NCBI GenBank assembly: GCA_964417925.1
Contig: CAYQJV010000018.1
Location: 1-28,767 of the forward strand
Length of the DNA stretch: 28,767 nucleotides
DNA from: CAYQJV01 sp964417925
GTDB lineage: Bacteria > Hydrothermota > Tepidihabitantia > B3-TA06 > CAYQJV01
Direction of reading: 5' to 3'
Below are positions 7,932 to 16,003 of the stretch, piece after piece. The stretch's first letter is position 1, and the number at the start of each line of letters is the position of its first letter. Position numbers and translations under genes: made by a program. The notes under the pieces were generated by a model that saw only the letters and a list, made by a program, of their open reading frames with translations, did not search any database and was not told where the DNA came from.

Positions 7932-8869
7932 TCTTTATACTGTCCCATTTTACAGAACTTTTCTATTCTCTCCTTAATCAAACTTTCTGCAGGTTTTTGA
8001 CAAAGAATGGAGAGGGATTCCAGTATTTTTTCTTTGATCCTCTCTGCTGTTTCCTTTACGTTTCTATGAGCTCCTCCTAAGGGTTCTTTAATCACTTCAT
8101 CTATTATCCCCAGTTCTAACAAATCCTTACTTGTAAGTTTAAGAGCTTCTGCTGCTTGAGGAGCCTTAGAACTATCTCTCCATAAAATAGAAGCACAACC
8201 TTCAGGAGATATAACTGAATATATTGCGTATTCTAACATATATACTCTATCTCCTACTGCGATTGCAAGGGCTCCTCCACTACCTCCTTCTCCAGTCACA
8301 AATACGAGTATTGGCACCTCCAATACTGCCATTTCCATTATATTTCTTGCTATTGCCTCTGACTGTCCTCTTTCCTCTGCTCCTACTCCTGGATAGGCAC
8401 CTGGAGTATCAACAAAACTAATCACAGGAAGTCCAAGTTTTTCTCCTAATTTCATAACCCTTAAAGCCTTTCTATAACCTTCTGGATGAGGCATTCCGAA
8501 ATTCCTTCTCAATTTTTCCTTTGTATCCCTTCCCTTTTGATGCCCTACAATAACTACACTATAATCTTCTATTTTTCCTATCCCTGCAACAATAGCAGGA
8601 TCATCCCCATATCTCCTATCTCCGTGAAGCTCAATAAAATCATCGAATATCAAAGGAATATAGTCAAGAGTGTATGGCCTTTGAGGATGTCTTGCCAATT
8701 GCACTATTTGCCATCTTGAAAGTTTTGAAAATATTTTCTTTTTAAGCTTATCCAGTTGTTGTTCAAGTTTTACTATCTCTTCATCCACTCCTTCAAAGCT
8801 TCTTAACTCTTCTATTCTTTTTTCAAGCTCTACAATAGGTTTTTCAAAATCAAGCCAACTTAGAGGCAT
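7928..8869 (-). CDS. accA: acetyl-CoA carboxylase carboxyltransferase subunit alpha
   Basis: A 313-residue protein, close to the usual 315-320. AccA with AccD transfers the carboxyl group from carboxybiotin to acetyl-CoA, giving malonyl-CoA for fatty acid synthesis. The N-terminus LDFEKPIVELEKRIEELR is the typical helical start, RHPQRPYTLDYI and the ELHGDRRYGDD region are conserved, and the core GEGGSGGALAIAVGDRV followed by YSVISPEGCASILW forms the oxyanion-hole and active-site region. No accD, accB or accC gene is in the window. The gene follows the PorV-like gene after a 3-base gap and precedes the DUF4388 gene with an ATGA overlap. Confidence 0.97.
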   Translation of the reverse strand: MPLSWLDFEKPIVELEKRIEELRSFEGVDEEIVKLEQQLDKLKKKIFSKLSRWQIVQLARHPQRPYTLDYIPLIFDDFIELHGDRRYGDDPAIVAGIGKIEDYSVVIVGHQKGRDTKEKLRRNFGMPHPEGYRKALRVMKLGEKLGLPVISFVDTPGAYPGVGAEERGQSEAIARNIMEMAVLEVPILVFVTGEGGSGGALAIAVGDRVYMLEYAIYSVISPEGCASILWRDSSKAPQAAEALKLTSKDLLELGIIDEVIKEPLGGAHRNVKETAERIKEKILESLSILCQKPAESLIKERIEKFCKMGQYKE

Positions 8870-8872
8870 GGT

Positions 8873-9769
8873 TTAGAAAATAATTATATCAATTCTGTGA
8901 ACTCCTTGAGGAATGTATCTGTACTGAGAGAATGAGTAATCTACCGCAATCCAATCACCTTTTATCCCTATCCCAGAGGAACAATATATATTATCTGAAA
9001 ATTTAACTCCAGCTCTAAAAGAAAGAATCTTATAAGTAACTTCAACCCCAGTTCCTATTTTAATGGAAGCTGAATTTAATCTATCTTTCAAAAATACACC
9101 TGGTGAATAAAATCTATAATCCAGAGAAACTGCGGTATTGATCTGTAATCCATCAAAATCCATGGGTAAAAATACACCTATCTTTCCAACAGCAGGGAGA
9201 TTAAAAAGATCGTTTCCCAACATTAAAGATCCTCCAAAATCAATAATACTGAAACCAGCATACAACTTTTCAAAAACCTGGAAAGCAACCCCAATATCCA
9301 CACCAATCCCCTTAGTTTCATACTTCCATAACTTTTCAAAGTAATATTTAAAAGTAATCCCAGCAGAAGCCTGTGGAGATAACCTTCCAGCCATAGTAAT
9401 ACCTGCAGTAATATCATGAAAGGAATAATATCCTACAGGAACCTCAGTAACCGTTTCATCTCGCAATTCTATTTGACCGCCTGTAAAATGTATCAAACTC
9501 AATCCTGTGTTAATACGAGAAGAAAGCCTCCTCACATATAATACACCTTGTTTGACAGTGTTAGCAAAATAGAAATAATTAAACAACTGTATCTGATTAG
9601 TAGAAACATACATAGCCACTAACCCAGGATTCCAGTATATTCCAGAAGGAGATTCAGAATAACTTACACCAGTCCCACCCATTGCACATTCTCTTGCCCC
9701 CACTTCTATTTTAGCAGAATGAAACCCTTCGTAAGCAAATATAATCAACGATATAAACAACATACTCAC
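8873..9769 (-). CDS. PorV/UPF0164-type outer-membrane barrel protein
   Basis: A 298-residue protein with a short hydrophobic signal peptide (SMLFISLIIFAYEGFHSA), followed by VGARECAMGGTGVSYSESPSGIYWNPGLVAM. This N-terminal pattern is typical of the UPF0164/PorV-PorQ family, FadL-like outer-membrane barrels. The rest alternates amphipathic strands, and the protein ends in a phenylalanine (DIIIF), as outer-membrane barrels often do. PorV is known in Bacteroidetes as the shuttle that carries type IX secretion cargo by its C-terminal domain. A gene two places upstream encodes such a cargo-like protein. The GTG start at 9769 overlaps the upstream stop (GTGA); ATG at 9763 is an alternative. Confidence 0.85.
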   Translation of the reverse strand: MSMLFISLIIFAYEGFHSAKIEVGARECAMGGTGVSYSESPSGIYWNPGLVAMYVSTNQIQLFNYFYFANTVKQGVLYVRRLSSRINTGLSLIHFTGGQIELRDETVTEVPVGYYSFHDITAGITMAGRLSPQASAGITFKYYFEKLWKYETKGIGVDIGVAFQVFEKLYAGFSIIDFGGSLMLGNDLFNLPAVGKIGVFLPMDFDGLQINTAVSLDYRFYSPGVFLKDRLNSASIKIGTGVEVTYKILSFRAGVKFSDNIYCSSGIGIKGDWIAVDYSFSQYRYIPQGVHRIDIIIF

Positions 9770-10890
9770 ATTTCAATAATTTCAACATTAGCTCGTGGTA
9801 CCATTATTCTTTTTTTCTCTTCCTCAAGTTCTACTTCAAGAATCCTAACTTTTGATTCTGTCTCAATCTCTGTCAACTCCACTGGTAGCTTTGTAACCCT
9901 TCCTATCTTCCCGAAATAAGGTTCCCTTATGATTCTCACCATCATACCTATTTTCAATCCTTCTTCCAAAGACATCTTTGTAGATACTTTTGTAGGTTTT
10001 TCTCTGGATACTATTATCTCAGGTCTTATCACACCAGCCCTTATTTGGGTTGCACCACTAAAAGAAGCAAGTTCTCCATCGAGCTTTTTAAGAAGATTGA
10101 AGGTTCGCTCCGCCATCCTCATTCTTCCAAAACCTTCCGTAACTATTACAGTAATATTTATAGGTTCGGATCCAGTAATTGCAACTCCTATATCTTTTCC
10201 AAGTATTTCTTTTATAGAATGATCCTCAATGCCCCCAGCCACAACTCCCTTCACACCTATAGAAAGTGCTTTCTTAATAGCTTGAGTAGTTACAAGGGAC
10301 CCCCCCACTATTAAACATCCTTTCATATCAGGAGTTATGTGATTTTCTGTAAGAACTTCGTCAGGTGAAGAAACAACTACTTTTATATATCCCCTTCTTT
10401 CACCTCCAAATCCAAAAATCCCTTGTATAAGGCTTGCCCATGTCTCTACTATTACACCTTCTTCTGGAAGTACTGTTTTAATCGTTCCATCAATATATGC
10501 TTTTATTTCAATAGGCTGTGGGTATTCTCTCAATATAACTTGACCCGTAATCGAAGAAATACTCTCAATAGTTCCATCTATTGGAGATTCCACTGTGGTT
10601 TTAAACAACCCAAACAACCCCTTTGACTGAGCAATTATTTCTCCTTTTTTAACCTCATCCCCTTCTTTTTTCAACATATAGTTTTTTATATCTTCAGGAG
10701 GAATACTTAAAATACCTGCAATATTTAAAGTCGTTACATTGCCTGGAAGTTCTGTTCTTGCTACTACATCATCTCCAGAAACCTTTTGTCCTTTTTCCAC
10801 TATTACTTTTCCCTTAATAGGAAGCTTACGCTCTTTCTCCAGGAGAGTACTTTCAGTAACTTTTAATCCAGGAGTATAAGCATGCGCCAT
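9766..10890 (-). CDS. conserved protein with lipoyl/RnfC-barrel-like N-terminus and KOW-like C-terminus
   Basis: A 374-residue protein. Start ATG 10890 was chosen because AAGGAGGAAAAT precedes it. I recognise no named family. The first 130 residues contain two glycine-rich hairpins of biotinyl/lipoyl type: KGKVIVEKGQKVSGDDVVA, and GDEVKKGEIIAQSKG followed by TVESPIDGTIESISSITGQV. There is no biotinylatable or lipoylatable MKM/DKA lysine motif, so the fold rather than the modification is conserved. The middle (GCLIVGGSLVTTQAIKKAL, GVKGVVAGGI, GVAITG) looks like a small alpha/beta domain. The C-terminus (GMMVRIIREPYFGKIGRVTKLP) is KOW-like. There is no signal peptide or TM segment. It lies 10 bases after the secreted peptidase gene; its role is unknown. 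Confidence 0.75.
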   Translation of the reverse strand: MAHAYTPGLKVTESTLLEKERKLPIKGKVIVEKGQKVSGDDVVARTELPGNVTTLNIAGILSIPPEDIKNYMLKKEGDEVKKGEIIAQSKGLFGLFKTTVESPIDGTIESISSITGQVILREYPQPIEIKAYIDGTIKTVLPEEGVIVETWASLIQGIFGFGGERRGYIKVVVSSPDEVLTENHITPDMKGCLIVGGSLVTTQAIKKALSIGVKGVVAGGIEDHSIKEILGKDIGVAITGSEPINITVIVTEGFGRMRMAERTFNLLKKLDGELASFSGATQIRAGVIRPEIIVSREKPTKVSTKMSLEEGLKIGMMVRIIREPYFGKIGRVTKLPVELTEIETESKVRILEVELEEEKKRIMVPRANVEIIEM

Positions 10891-10900
10891 ATTTTCCTCC

Positions 10901-13501
10901 TTACTTAAGCACAACTATTTTAAAGTTTTTATCAATAACCTTATTCCCTTGTGTAGAAAGTAAATTTAACTTTACAAAATAAACTCCTTTCGCTAATCTC
11001 TTTTTTATTTTGAGAATGTGAGCCCCTGTAGGTAATTCATAAAAATCACCGTATACTATTCTGCCATCGGCTGAGTAAACTTTAAATTCTACTTTCATAG
11101 GTCTATCCACTACAATACTGAAACTATTGTTAAACATCTTTTCTATCTTTATTCCCTCCAAGCAAACATCCTCTACAGAAGAAATCTCAAAAGACGTCTG
11201 AAGGAAGTATATTCCATCCGTAGAGTTGGAAAGTGCTATGGCGTTACTTCCTATAGGTATAGCATCCTCTGAATAAGAAAATCCTACAAATTTAGTAATA
11301 TAGGAAGGTGAAGTTGGAGAAGAAACATTGTAAAGTAGCAATCCACCAGCCTTAGAGGACAACAGTAAATAATTCTTAGAAGTAACAAAAATTCGCGAAG
11401 CACTTCCTTCTTCTAATTCTATCTGCTTAACTAAACTACCAGAACTTTTATCTACTACTCCCAAACCTTCATTTCCCATAGCCACATATATTACATTCTT
11501 CCATGGCACAGCATGGAGTATTGCATATTCATTTATAGAAAAGGTATTTTTTAACTGAGGACTAAGAGGATTGGAAATATCCACTACACCAATTCCTTCT
11601 CTCTTAAGAGCCACATATAGATTATCTTCTTCTTTCTCCACGCTATATATCTGTGTAAGTTCAAGAAAAGATACTTCTTGAGGATTACTTATATCAGAAA
11701 TATCATATACTACAATTCCTGTAGACTGCTCTGCAGATACCAAATACTTATCTCCTGTGATTACCAAACCAATAGGTTTACCATGGGTATTCCATTCTTT
11801 TACTTTGATAAATTTTTCATCCTTTATCTGGAATGCCCCTAATTTTTTATTACTATTTCCTACAAACAAATATCCATTGAAATACACAATCGCAGGAGAA
11901 CATGAATATTCATAAAAACCTTTTTTATTAGGATGTTTAGCATCTGCGATGTCAAATAAGTAAAGTCCATAAGAGGAAACTCCTATTAAATAATTCCCTA
12001 TTTTTATACTCCTTATAAATTTATTCCAATTCAGATGGGACACAATGGTGAATTTTCCCTTTTCAGGAACATCTTTTACCTCTACCTTCTTAAATATTGC
12101 ATCTGCAGCCAAAAGAGAACTCCTATTATAGGATTGTAACATGAACCTTCCCTCTTTATTAGTAATGGATATTTTCCACCAACCTTTTTTTTCAGCTGGA
12201 GAATCAAAAGTAGCGACTTCTGTGATATTTTCAGGCTTCTCTGCTTCTACAAATTTAAGTTTTAAATGGGTTACCTGTGTTCCAGTGTAATTCCAGGAAA
12301 TAGGATATTCTACTCCAGGTATGAAAGGTCCCTTAGGAAAATCTTCTATAAAAATATTATCTTCCACTGAATCCCCTGGAATCACGGGATACACTGCACT
12401 TGAAGAGGTACCTCCTTGATGAGAAGTATGAAGTGCCCACTGTTCTTCTATGGAATTCCAGGTATTATGCACTATTACAAGCGAATCCCAATCATCATCT
12501 ACTAAATAACCTACAGCACATACTGAATGTCCAGGTTGATTATACCAGTAATTTAGTACTGCCCAGTGCGTAGGTCTTTGACTATCTATTTCTTCCACTA
12601 TTACATCCCAATACCAATTTTGAGATGCGCCAGCAGGAGGGTATGAAGGACATATAAATCCAGAATAATTATTTTCCTGTGCTACCCTGCATTGTCCAAG
12701 AGCAATATAAGAAGAAGAAGTAGCTCCTGTTAATGTATCAGTATGCATAGCAATTGCAAGCTCTCTTTGAACATTTGGAACATTTTCATCGTAGTCACCT
12801 TGTACATTATCATGCCTATCAAAATAAAAATCTACAAGCCTTCCAAACCCACGCGGATCCCAATACCACATTATCATAGCACTTGCAGTAGGAGAACATC
12901 CATAACTCCAGAAGCAAAAAGGAACACTATCTACATACCCACTATCTCGCGCAACAAAAGTTACTTCATCAATTAAACTCCATCCAGGATGAACAGGAAA
13001 TTCTACATTTACTTGAGAAAAGTTAAATAACTTATTGATTCCTTCCTGAGAAAGTATATCCATAGTGTAAGCATTTACATACCAAACTCTATTAAAATCA
13101 TCTCTAAATCTAAGCCAATGGTCTATATGTCCCATATATACATATTTTTCAAAATAAACATCACCACCAACAATACGCTTTAATCTTTTTTCAGCCTCAT
13201 CAAAATTTACAATCCCTGGAGGAAGCGCAGGAGACACTTCTAAAATAGGTTGATTATATTCTTGGGCACTAACAACTACTGTTAAAAACCGATTATTTCC
13301 CCAATCTTCATGATTATCTATGTATTGTTCTATCGGTTCTTCCCCAAATACAAATAAATATGCGGATGATGCATCATGTAAATCATAAGCTTTTATTACT
13401 CGTTGTAGTGGTGCTTCTATTCCCATTTGATGTGCCTTTTTAAAAGCCACTTTATAAGCAACATTATAATCAACCATTCCTAATAAAATTAACCATATCA
13501 T
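10901..13501 (-). CDS. secreted C39-like cysteine peptidase with LVIVD repeats and T9SS-type C-terminal sorting domain
   Basis: An 866-residue exported protein. Residues 1-12 form a short hydrophobic signal-like segment. Residues 15-160 resemble a propeptide (KRIVGGDVYFEKYVY, then WYVNAYTMDIL). Residues 170-380 are a papain-like C39-type domain with C202 (YGCSPTASAMIMWYW), H325 (GHSVCAVGYL) and N346 (VHNTWN), a complete Cys/His/Asn triad. Residues about 385-475 form a beta-sandwich. Residues 485-770 are repeats of the LVIVD type (GIVVYDISDISNPQEV, GIGVVDISNPLSPQL), a likely beta-propeller. Residues 785-866 resemble the T9SS type A sorting domain (KVYSADGRIVYG, GVYFVKL). GGAGG-like Shine-Dalgarno and a -35/-10 pair lie upstream, so it is first in its unit. 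A PorV-like barrel is encoded two genes on. Confidence 0.85.
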   Translation of the reverse strand: MIWLILLGMVDYNVAYKVAFKKAHQMGIEAPLQRVIKAYDLHDASSAYLFVFGEEPIEQYIDNHEDWGNNRFLTVVVSAQEYNQPILEVSPALPPGIVNFDEAEKRLKRIVGGDVYFEKYVYMGHIDHWLRFRDDFNRVWYVNAYTMDILSQEGINKLFNFSQVNVEFPVHPGWSLIDEVTFVARDSGYVDSVPFCFWSYGCSPTASAMIMWYWDPRGFGRLVDFYFDRHDNVQGDYDENVPNVQRELAIAMHTDTLTGATSSSYIALGQCRVAQENNYSGFICPSYPPAGASQNWYWDVIVEEIDSQRPTHWAVLNYWYNQPGHSVCAVGYLVDDDWDSLVIVHNTWNSIEEQWALHTSHQGGTSSSAVYPVIPGDSVEDNIFIEDFPKGPFIPGVEYPISWNYTGTQVTHLKLKFVEAEKPENITEVATFDSPAEKKGWWKISITNKEGRFMLQSYNRSSLLAADAIFKKVEVKDVPEKGKFTIVSHLNWNKFIRSIKIGNYLIGVSSYGLYLFDIADAKHPNKKGFYEYSCSPAIVYFNGYLFVGNSNKKLGAFQIKDEKFIKVKEWNTHGKPIGLVITGDKYLVSAEQSTGIVVYDISDISNPQEVSFLELTQIYSVEKEEDNLYVALKREGIGVVDISNPLSPQLKNTFSINEYAILHAVPWKNVIYVAMGNEGLGVVDKSSGSLVKQIELEEGSASRIFVTSKNYLLLSSKAGGLLLYNVSSPTSPSYITKFVGFSYSEDAIPIGSNAIALSNSTDGIYFLQTSFEISSVEDVCLEGIKIEKMFNNSFSIVVDRPMKVEFKVYSADGRIVYGDFYELPTGAHILKIKKRLAKGVYFVKLNLLSTQGNKVIDKNFKIVVLK

Positions 13502-13531
13502 TTTACCTCCTTTTTAACGAGGTTTTTAATA

Positions 13532-13559
13532 AAGATATAGATTTTTCGAATTTTGTCAA
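13532..13559 (-). promoter_or_regulatory. predicted promoter of the C39 peptidase - PorV - accA - DUF4388 unit
   Basis: On the minus strand, TTGACA (13559-13554), a 16-bp spacer and TATCTT (13537-13532) fill the 60-bp gap after the stop of the Memo-AMMECR1 gene. The expected start near 13525 leaves a leader of about 24 nt that carries the Shine-Dalgarno GGAGG (13510-13506), four bases plus start from ATG 13501. This is a leadered promoter, unlike three others with the same boxes. Confidence 0.55.
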
Positions 13560-13561
13560 AT

Positions 13562-15028
13562 TTATTTAACCTCTTTTTCAGAAAAAACCTCTCCTGTAAA
13601 CACATAAATCTCAGTAGATGGATCTTTCCAACAATCTAAGGAAAGCCCTGCTTTTAAACATGTATGTGCTAAAAAGGTTTCTCTATCCCAACCCTCTTCT
13701 ATAGGCACCTGAGGAAGAAGTACTCCTTGATAAAATCCTCTCCTTATAAGCACCCCATGCTTTCCCACCACCACTTCCTTGGGGTCTTTTATTCTTCTCA
13801 ATGGAGAAAGTACGGTAATTTCTATTTCTATTTTAGAAAATTCCTCCTTTTTTAATGGAGGAAACCTGGGGTCTTCAAATGCAGCAGCATAGGCAACTTC
13901 TGCAACAGTTAAATAAAGAGGCTTTATCCCTTCAATATATCCTATACAACCTCTCAATCTGCCATGTTCTTTCAAAGTTACAAATGCCCCCTGAAACTTT
14001 CTCAACCTCTCATTTTGCGGTTCTACAGGCACATACCTTTTCCCCTGTAATCCTTCTTCTATGGATTTCCTTGCTATTTTTATAAGTTCCCTTTTTTCCT
14101 CAATGGAGAGTTTTCCTTCCTCTTTCTTTCTTTCTACAAATACAAAAGACACATACCCTACTACATAACCGCCTCTTTTCCCCATTACATCATTAGAGTT
14201 TGTATATCTTAAAAATACTGGAACCACATTATACAATCTCTTTAAAGCATAAAGTAAAGCCACAACTCCTCCACCCCCACAAGCCATCGTAGACTCAACT
14301 TCCATTGCTTTATAAAGTCCTTGTGGATTTACATTCTTTACATATTCTATAAATCTTCTATCTTGCGCTACACAATCTTCATAAGAATACCCATGATAAA
14401 GGTCTGTTGAAACTATAACTGCAACATCTTTATGGGTCTTTAAAATTTCGAATAAAGCATCACCAAATTTTTGTAGTTTCTCATACTCCCATGTCCTTAC
14501 TACTACAGGTACTATCCTTACTTTATTTGCAAACCTTTCCTGAAGAAAAGGAATTTGTACTTCTATAGAATGTTCTTCATTATGTGCCAATTCATCCTTA
14601 GTTACCACTCCTTTTGAATTTTTTACTAATTCTTCCACAATTCCATCATCTATTTTTATCTCTCCCAACGGAGTCTTCCACTTTCCTGTAGGATACACAA
14701 ATATTCCCTCTTTATAAGGGCCATGTTTTGGACCAATTATAATTACAGTTTTTATATCATCGGAAAGGTTTTTGTAAGTAAATCCTGCAATTTGACCTGA
14801 ATAGATATATCCTGCATGAGGAGCTATTCCTCCCAAAACTTTTTCCCCTGGGGAGATAATTTTTTCTGCTTTTGAAAGAAAATTATCTACCATATTTTTC
14901 AACTCTTCCTTAGCAGCAGGATAGAAATATCCTGCTACAGCAGACTCTCTAATCATACTTCCTCCTTTTGAAGAGCAAAAAATACACAACAAAAGCAGGT
15001 AAAGTATTAGAAATACATATTTCCTCAT
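13562..15028 (-). CDS. amrB: AmmeMemoRadiSam proteins B and A fused (Memo-like plus AMMECR1), with signal-like N-terminus
   Basis: A 488-residue fusion. Residues 25-300 are a Memo domain with the metal-site residues conserved in the family: H71 (APHAGYIYSG), H102 (GPKHGPY), H212 (STDLYHGY) and C250 (TMACGGGG). Residues about 310-488 are an AMMECR1 domain with its hallmark LRGCIG (358-363) and EDPRFPPL. The radical SAM partner that normally completes the set is not in the window. Human Memo1 is a copper-binding redox protein; the bacterial function is unproven. Residues 1-24 (MRKYVFLILYLLLLCIFCSS) look like a signal or lipoprotein peptide, which is odd for this family. A second start, M25 at 14956, has AAGGAGGAAGT in front of it and would give a cytoplasmic protein. 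Both starts are plausible. Confidence 0.88.
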   Translation of the reverse strand: MRKYVFLILYLLLLCIFCSSKGGSMIRESAVAGYFYPAAKEELKNMVDNFLSKAEKIISPGEKVLGGIAPHAGYIYSGQIAGFTYKNLSDDIKTVIIIGPKHGPYKEGIFVYPTGKWKTPLGEIKIDDGIVEELVKNSKGVVTKDELAHNEEHSIEVQIPFLQERFANKVRIVPVVVRTWEYEKLQKFGDALFEILKTHKDVAVIVSTDLYHGYSYEDCVAQDRRFIEYVKNVNPQGLYKAMEVESTMACGGGGVVALLYALKRLYNVVPVFLRYTNSNDVMGKRGGYVVGYVSFVFVERKKEEGKLSIEEKRELIKIARKSIEEGLQGKRYVPVEPQNERLRKFQGAFVTLKEHGRLRGCIGYIEGIKPLYLTVAEVAYAAAFEDPRFPPLKKEEFSKIEIEITVLSPLRRIKDPKEVVVGKHGVLIRRGFYQGVLLPQVPIEEGWDRETFLAHTCLKAGLSLDCWKDPSTEIYVFTGEVFSEKEVK

Positions 15029-15029
15029 A

Positions 15030-15305
15030 TTACTCTCCTATTAACTTATCCAAATGTTTTTTAGCTTCCTCAAAATCTGGTTTTATTTCAAGAGCTCTTC
15101 TAAATTCCTTCTTAGCTTCATCAAGTCTGTTCAGTGCTTCAAAACATATCCCCAAATGATAGTGTACTATAGGATTTTCTTCATCCTCCTTAAGCCCTTT
15201 TTGTAAAATCTCAATTGCCTTGGAATACTTATGGTTCATAATGTAAAATTGAGCTTCCTCAACAATTTCTTTTATATTTTTTATTTCTTTATTATCTTTT
15301 TTCAT
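15030..15305 (-). CDS. small TPR protein
   Basis: A 91-residue protein made of two tetratricopeptide repeats plus a capping helix. AQFYIMNHKYSKAIEILQKG and NPIVHYHLGICFEALNRLDE show the TPR pattern of small residues and A/P at position 32 (KPDFEEA). A Lys-rich N-terminal helix precedes them. TPR proteins bind other proteins; the partner here is unknown. The ATG overlaps the stop of trkA (ATGA), and its own stop lies one base before the start of the Memo-AMMECR1 gene. A GGAGAG inside its end could serve as ribosome-binding site for the longer form of that protein. Confidence 0.85.
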   Translation of the reverse strand: MKKDNKEIKNIKEIVEEAQFYIMNHKYSKAIEILQKGLKEDEENPIVHYHLGICFEALNRLDEAKKEFRRALEIKPDFEEAKKHLDKLIGE

Positions 15306-16003
15306 ATTTTCCTTAATTTCTCAATATCCTCATTTCTACCTATTACCACCAATACATCTCCTTCGCGCAGTTCGTTCTCTCCTCCTGGAGCAATATCAAT
15401 TTCTGCTTCAATGTCTGCAACACCATCTTTTTTTAATACAGGCCTTGCCCTTTTTATGGCAATAATATGAACATTATACTTTCTTCTTATATCCAGTTCT
15501 CCTAAGGTCTTATTTATAAAGGACTGTGGAACAGCAACCTCAGCTACACTGTAGTCTTGAGAAAGATCAATCATATCGAAAATGTTAGGAGCCACGATAT
15601 TTTGCACAAACTTCAACGCCATGTCTCTCTCAGGAAACATTATTTTATCAGCCCCTATTTTTCTTACAAGCCTTGCATGCAATTCATCAAGTACTTTGAC
15701 CATTACTGTTTTTACACCGATCTCTTTTAATAAAAGAGTTATCAAAAGACTCGTAGAAATAGGAGGTCCTACGCTTACAATCACCACATCCACATCTTTT
15801 ATCCCAGCATCCCGTAAAGCTTTTTCATCAGTGGCATCTAATACAAAAGCATGGGTAGCCATATCACTTACTTCCTTTACTCTTTCTTCATCTGAATCAA
15901 TCGCTATAACATCAAAACCTCTTTTGGAAAGCTCTTTTACTACAGAGTATCCAAAAGTCCCTATTCCTATTACTGCAAATTTTTTAGGAATATTATCCGA
16001 CAA
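15302..16003 (-). CDS. trkA: TrkA-family potassium uptake regulatory subunit (RCK protein)
   Basis: A 233-residue cytosolic gating subunit of a Trk/Ktr potassium transporter, of KtrA-like length (one RCK unit, not the doubled E. coli TrkA). The RCK N-domain begins FAVIGIGTFGYSVVKEL with the GxGxxG dinucleotide loop, and ends its second strand in an acidic residue (IAIDSDEE), which favours NAD(H) or ATP binding. The RCK C-domain spans about 140-230 (VAVPQSFINKTLGELDIRRKY, LREGDVLVVIGR). The start is TTG 16003, chosen because GGAGGAGGATATAG precedes it and the GIGTFG strand follows at normal distance. It overlaps the end of trkH by 11 bases. Confidence 0.93.
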   Translation of the reverse strand: MSDNIPKKFAVIGIGTFGYSVVKELSKRGFDVIAIDSDEERVKEVSDMATHAFVLDATDEKALRDAGIKDVDVVIVSVGPPISTSLLITLLLKEIGVKTVMVKVLDELHARLVRKIGADKIMFPERDMALKFVQNIVAPNIFDMIDLSQDYSVAEVAVPQSFINKTLGELDIRRKYNVHIIAIKRARPVLKKDGVADIEAEIDIAPGGENELREGDVLVVIGRNEDIEKLRKI

